A stretch of 8,408 nt of DNA, from assembly GCA_016213865.1 (NCBI GenBank), contig JACQZL010000187.1, positions 1 to 8,408 of the forward strand, given 5' to 3'. The translations under genes were made by a program, and so were the position numbers. Source of the stretch: Candidatus Rifleibacteriota bacterium. GTDB lineage: Bacteria; UBP17; UBA6191; JACPRK01. The notes beneath the pieces were generated by a model that was given only the letters and a program-made list of their open reading frames with translations, did no database searches and had not been told where the DNA came from. This document shows positions 5,983-8,408 of this stretch, one piece after another (within the stretch, counting starts at the first letter, position 1; each line of letters opens with the position of its first letter).

Positions 5983-7007
5983 ACCGCAAGGCCAAGCGTG
6001 CACTCATGATCGCGGGGGCGATCTTCCTCGGCGCCTTCGTGTTCAGCTACCTGAACGGGCCACAGGAGTCCACCCCCGCGACCCCGGATGGCTCCGCCAC
6101 CGCACCGGGCGCGGAGCCGGTGACCCCCGCCACCGAGCAGGAGGTGGACGCGGTGCAGGCAGTCGTCAACATCCGCAAGCACACTCGGATCCACCCCGAG
6201 ATGATCGCGATGACCAAGGTCCCGATCAGCCTCAGGCACACCGATGCGGCCACCGAGGTCAAGCAGGTCGTGGACCGTTTTGCCCTGGTCAACATCTACC
6301 CCAAGGAGCAGGTCCTGATGGCACGGCTGGGCGAGACGTCGAGTGCCGACGTGGGCCTGTCGTACGTCCTTCAGCGCGGAAAGCGGGCCGTGTCGATTCC
6401 GATCACCACGGACCGCGCGGTCGGCGGGTACATCTCTCCCGGCATGGTCGTGGACATCCTGGGGACCTTCAGGGGCCCCGCAGGCCTCATCACCAAACCG
6501 GTCATGCAGGCCGCCAAGATCCTCGCGATCAACGACAAGCACATCGTCGAGAAGGCCACCGTCAAGCCCGCGCCCACGCCGGCGCCACAGCCCGGCGCCG
6601 AGCAGGAAGCTCGGAAGGACACGGGTTTCGACGTGATCGACAACATCTCCACCGTGACGTTCGAGACTTCGGCCGAAGACGCCGAGAGGCTCATCCTGGC
6701 GTCGGCCAACTCCCAGTTGCACCTGGAGATCGTCAACCCCGACAACGCCCGAGGAGAGTCGATACCCGAGGTGCACGAAGCCGAGTTGAAGCAGTTGAAG
6801 AAGCCCACGGCGCCCATCGATCAGCCGCTGGCCACCCAGCAGGCCCCGGTCGGACCTCCTCAGCCGACTATTCACAAGTACGAGATCATCCGATACAAGA
6901 GCAAGGAAACCCAGACCGTGGCCGAAATTCCTCCGACCAGTCTGCCGGTGGCACTGCTCACCACGAGCAGCGCCCGTCCCACCCCCGCGCCGACGGCTGC
7001 GAAGTAG
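5979..7007 (+). CDS. cpaB: Flp/tad pilus assembly protein CpaB (RcpC), membrane-anchored with SAF domain
   Basis: CpaB/RcpC is an inner-membrane-anchored periplasmic protein that helps the secretin of the tad (tight adherence) pilus assemble. The 342-residue protein has one N-terminal membrane segment (about 8-25, after MNRKAKR), then a Pro/Thr/Ala-rich spacer (27-55) and an SAF-like domain (about 57-118). The RcpC-type core is GKRAVSIPITTDRAVGGYISPGMVVDILGTF (134-164), which matches the family strongly, with TVTFETSAEDAERLILASANSQLHL at 225-249. A Pro/Ala-rich insert lies at 195-212. A long C-terminal tail (256-342) contains KYEIIRYKSKE, resembling the short end motif of CpaB proteins, followed by a Pro/Thr-rich end. 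The ATG overlaps the maf TGA as ATGA, and GAGG sits 9 bases upstream inside maf, so translation is coupled. The secretin gene follows after 56 bases, supporting the call. Confidence 0.9.
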   Translation: MNRKAKRALMIAGAIFLGAFVFSYLNGPQESTPATPDGSATAPGAEPVTPATEQEVDAVQAVVNIRKHTRIHPEMIAMTKVPISLRHTDAATEVKQVVDRFALVNIYPKEQVLMARLGETSSADVGLSYVLQRGKRAVSIPITTDRAVGGYISPGMVVDILGTFRGPAGLITKPVMQAAKILAINDKHIVEKATVKPAPTPAPQPGAEQEARKDTGFDVIDNISTVTFETSAEDAERLILASANSQLHLEIVNPDNARGESIPEVHEAELKQLKKPTAPIDQPLATQQAPVGPPQPTIHKYEIIRYKSKETQTVAEIPPTSLPVALLTTSSARPTPAPTAAK

Positions 7008-7053
7008 CCACACCCCGTCTTCTTATGAGCCTCAGCAACAGGTCGCACCCTCT

Positions 7054-7066
7054 GGAGGTCGTCATG
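7054..7066 (+). promoter_or_regulatory. Ribosome binding site deciding the cpaC start
   Basis: GGAGG at 7054-7058 lies 5 bases before ATG 7064. An in-frame ATG at 7025 would add 13 residues ahead of the signal peptide but has no Shine-Dalgarno (it is preceded by a C/T-rich stretch), and its reading would place this GGAGG inside the gene. The 7064 start is preferred. Confidence 0.7.
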
Positions 7067-8408
7067 GGTCCCAAAGGTCCGAAGCTGGTCCTGGCCGTCC
7101 TGGTATTCCTGGCGGCCGTGACACCCTTGCCGGCGGCACCACGGACACGCAAGTCTCGCGCACCCGCCGTCACGGTAGCGGCGCCTTCTTTCATGCTGGC
7201 TGCCGCACCGGAGGCGACGGGGACTGCCGCCCCGGCCTCGCCTGGCACGACCAGGGCCGCCCGCCTGCCGGCTCCCGCGCCGGAGGCCGTCCCGGGCGCC
7301 CTGGCGCTCGACTCGGCCACGGCCGGCATGACCGTGTCGCGCCTGGACACGAGCCGCGATCGGCTGCCCGACGTCTTGAGGCTCTATCCGAACGAGTCCA
7401 AGATCATCAAGGTCGAGGGACTGAAGCGCGTCTCGATCACCAACCAGGACGTCGCCGACGTGGTGATTGTCTCGCCCGAAGAGATCCTCGTGCTCCCGAA
7501 CAAGGCCGGAGCGGGGGGAAGGACTTCCGCCTATTTCTGGGACAAGGACGGCCGTAAGGAGCTGAAGCTGATCGTCATCGGCCGGATCGAAGAGTCGGCC
7601 ATCGCCGAGCAGATCCAGAAGGACATCAACCTATCCGGCGTGAAGATCGAGTACATCAACGGCCGGATCCTGATGCGCGGCAAGGTCCGCAACCCCACGG
7701 AGAAGGCCTACGCCAAGGACATCGCCGGGCTGTACGGTTCCCAGGGGATCCTCGATCTGCTCGAAGTCGAGGGCATCTCGGTCGACCCGAAAGAGGCGCT
7801 CATCAAGCTGCTCAACCTCCCGGACGTCAAGATCACGGTCGTCAACACCGCCCTGCAGGCGAGCGCCGCTCAACTGGCCCCGCAGCCCGGTCAGACTCCG
7901 CCGTCTCAAGAGCCTGCAGGCGCCAGCGGGCTGTCGGTCACGCCTCCCCTCTACGTCCAGTCGGGCAGTTCTGCCGCCTCCGTCGCCGGTGGCTCGGCGG
8001 GCACGATCGGTGGGCCCAACGCAGGAGCCGGCTCGACCGGATCCCAAGGCTCCACGCCCGGCCTGCCTCCCGGGGCCCCCCCCGCAACCGTCATGGTCCT
8101 GCTGGAGGGGACCGTCGACGACGAACAGGACAAGGCCCGCGCCGATGAGATCACCCGCGCCTTCTTCGCGGCCAACGACGCGACCGGCCGGTTGGGCGCA
8201 GCGGTCGTCATCAATCACATCGAGGTCATCGAGCCGGTCCAGGTGCTCGTCGAGGGGCTTCTGCTCGAGCTCTCGCGGGGCAATTCCAAGCAGTTCGACT
8301 TCAAGTGGGGCACGCAAACGATAGCCGGGCTCGTGCCAGGTGCCGAGCTTCAGTCCAATGCCGCCGGCACCTTCGACCAGATGCGCTTCGCCGAGACGCC
8401 GGTGGCCC
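7064..8408 (+). CDS. cpaC: Tad/Flp pilus outer-membrane secretin CpaC (RcpA), N-terminal part, cut by the window end
   Basis: CpaC/RcpA forms the outer-membrane channel through which the Flp pilus leaves the cell. 448 residues are visible and the frame stays open to the edge. Residues 1-25 form a Sec signal peptide (GPKGPK, then LVLAVLVFLAAV, cleavage near PAA). An Ala/Pro-rich linker covers 26-100. The pilus-secretin N-terminal domain spans about 103-172 (ESKIIKVEGLKRVSITNQDVADVVIVSPEEILVLP). A BON-like unit spans about 176-237 (INGRILMRGKVRNPTEKAYAKDIA). A second BON-like unit starts with LPDVKITVVN at 252-261, is interrupted by a Gly/Ser/Pro/Gln-rich stretch (about 264-341), and resumes with VMVLLEGTVDDEQDKARADEITRAFF. 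The secretin domain opens at about 391 with PVQVLVEGLLLELSRGNSKQFDFKWG, matching the family QVxLxVxxxEvxR pattern. The pore-forming beta-barrel lies beyond the window. It follows cpaB with the expected gene order for tad loci. Confidence 0.88.
   Translation, partial: MGPKGPKLVLAVLVFLAAVTPLPAAPRTRKSRAPAVTVAAPSFMLAAAPEATGTAAPASPGTTRAARLPAPAPEAVPGALALDSATAGMTVSRLDTSRDRLPDVLRLYPNESKIIKVEGLKRVSITNQDVADVVIVSPEEILVLPNKAGAGGRTSAYFWDKDGRKELKLIVIGRIEESAIAEQIQKDINLSGVKIEYINGRILMRGKVRNPTEKAYAKDIAGLYGSQGILDLLEVEGISVDPKEALIKLLNLPDVKITVVNTALQASAAQLAPQPGQTPPSQEPAGASGLSVTPPLYVQSGSSAASVAGGSAGTIGGPNAGAGSTGSQGSTPGLPPGAPPATVMVLLEGTVDDEQDKARADEITRAFFAANDATGRLGAAVVINHIEVIEPVQVLVEGLLLELSRGNSKQFDFKWGTQTIAGLVPGAELQSNAAGTFDQMRFAETPVA

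Noticed and set aside
5910..7013. A 367-codon minus-strand open frame opposite cpaB
   Set aside because: Mirror of the cpaB coding bias; Gly/Arg/Leu-rich, no family signature, no ribosome site noticed.
7631..8317. Minus-strand 228-codon frame opposite the secretin gene
   Set aside because: The plus strand encodes a clear secretin N-terminal region here; the antisense product has no recognisable features.

Overview
This is a high-GC window (roughly two thirds G+C by eye) in which every gene lies on the + strand and the genes are tightly packed. From 5' to 3' it holds the end of sucC, then sucD, tyrS, thrS, a maf-family gene, cpaB, and the start of a CpaC/RcpA-type secretin gene that runs off the window. 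The strong G/C third-position bias, the mix of housekeeping genes with tad/Flp pilus genes, and long Ala/Pro/Gly-rich linkers in the secreted proteins suggest a soil or freshwater bacterium. A planctomycete, possibly an Isosphaera relative, is my best guess, but no marker gene here proves it. There is no RNA gene, insertion sequence, CRISPR array or prophage.

Region 1 (2-1864) is the sucCD pair for the two subunits of succinyl-CoA synthetase of the TCA cycle, 30 bases apart. Region 2 (1865-2069) is the only sizeable gap. It carries two overlapping, mutually exclusive stem-loops, then a near-perfect 20-bp palindrome touching a weak promoter candidate, then two more inverted repeats. It ends in a strong Shine-Dalgarno sequence and a TTG start for tyrS. 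Region 3 (2070-5336) holds tyrosyl- and threonyl-tRNA synthetase, separated by a 93-base spacer with a perfect 18-bp palindrome and a second pair of competing hairpins. Region 4 (5338-5982) is a Maf nucleotide pyrophosphatase gene that has no ATG/GTG/TTG start upstream of its signature motif. It seems to begin at a CTG one base after the thrS stop. Region 5 (5979-8408) holds the tad/Flp pilus genes cpaB and cpaC. cpaB overlaps maf by ATGA, so the pilus genes appear to be read at least partly from the synthetase/maf transcript.

I see no wholly new biological system. The most unusual points are the two aminoacyl-tRNA synthetase leaders that both show competing hairpins, the operator-like palindrome before tyrS, the start-codon problem of maf, the translational coupling of maf to pilus assembly, and a secretin whose second BON-like domain is split by an approximately 78-residue low-complexity insert. 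All of these were read by eye; no folding, profile or database search was run.
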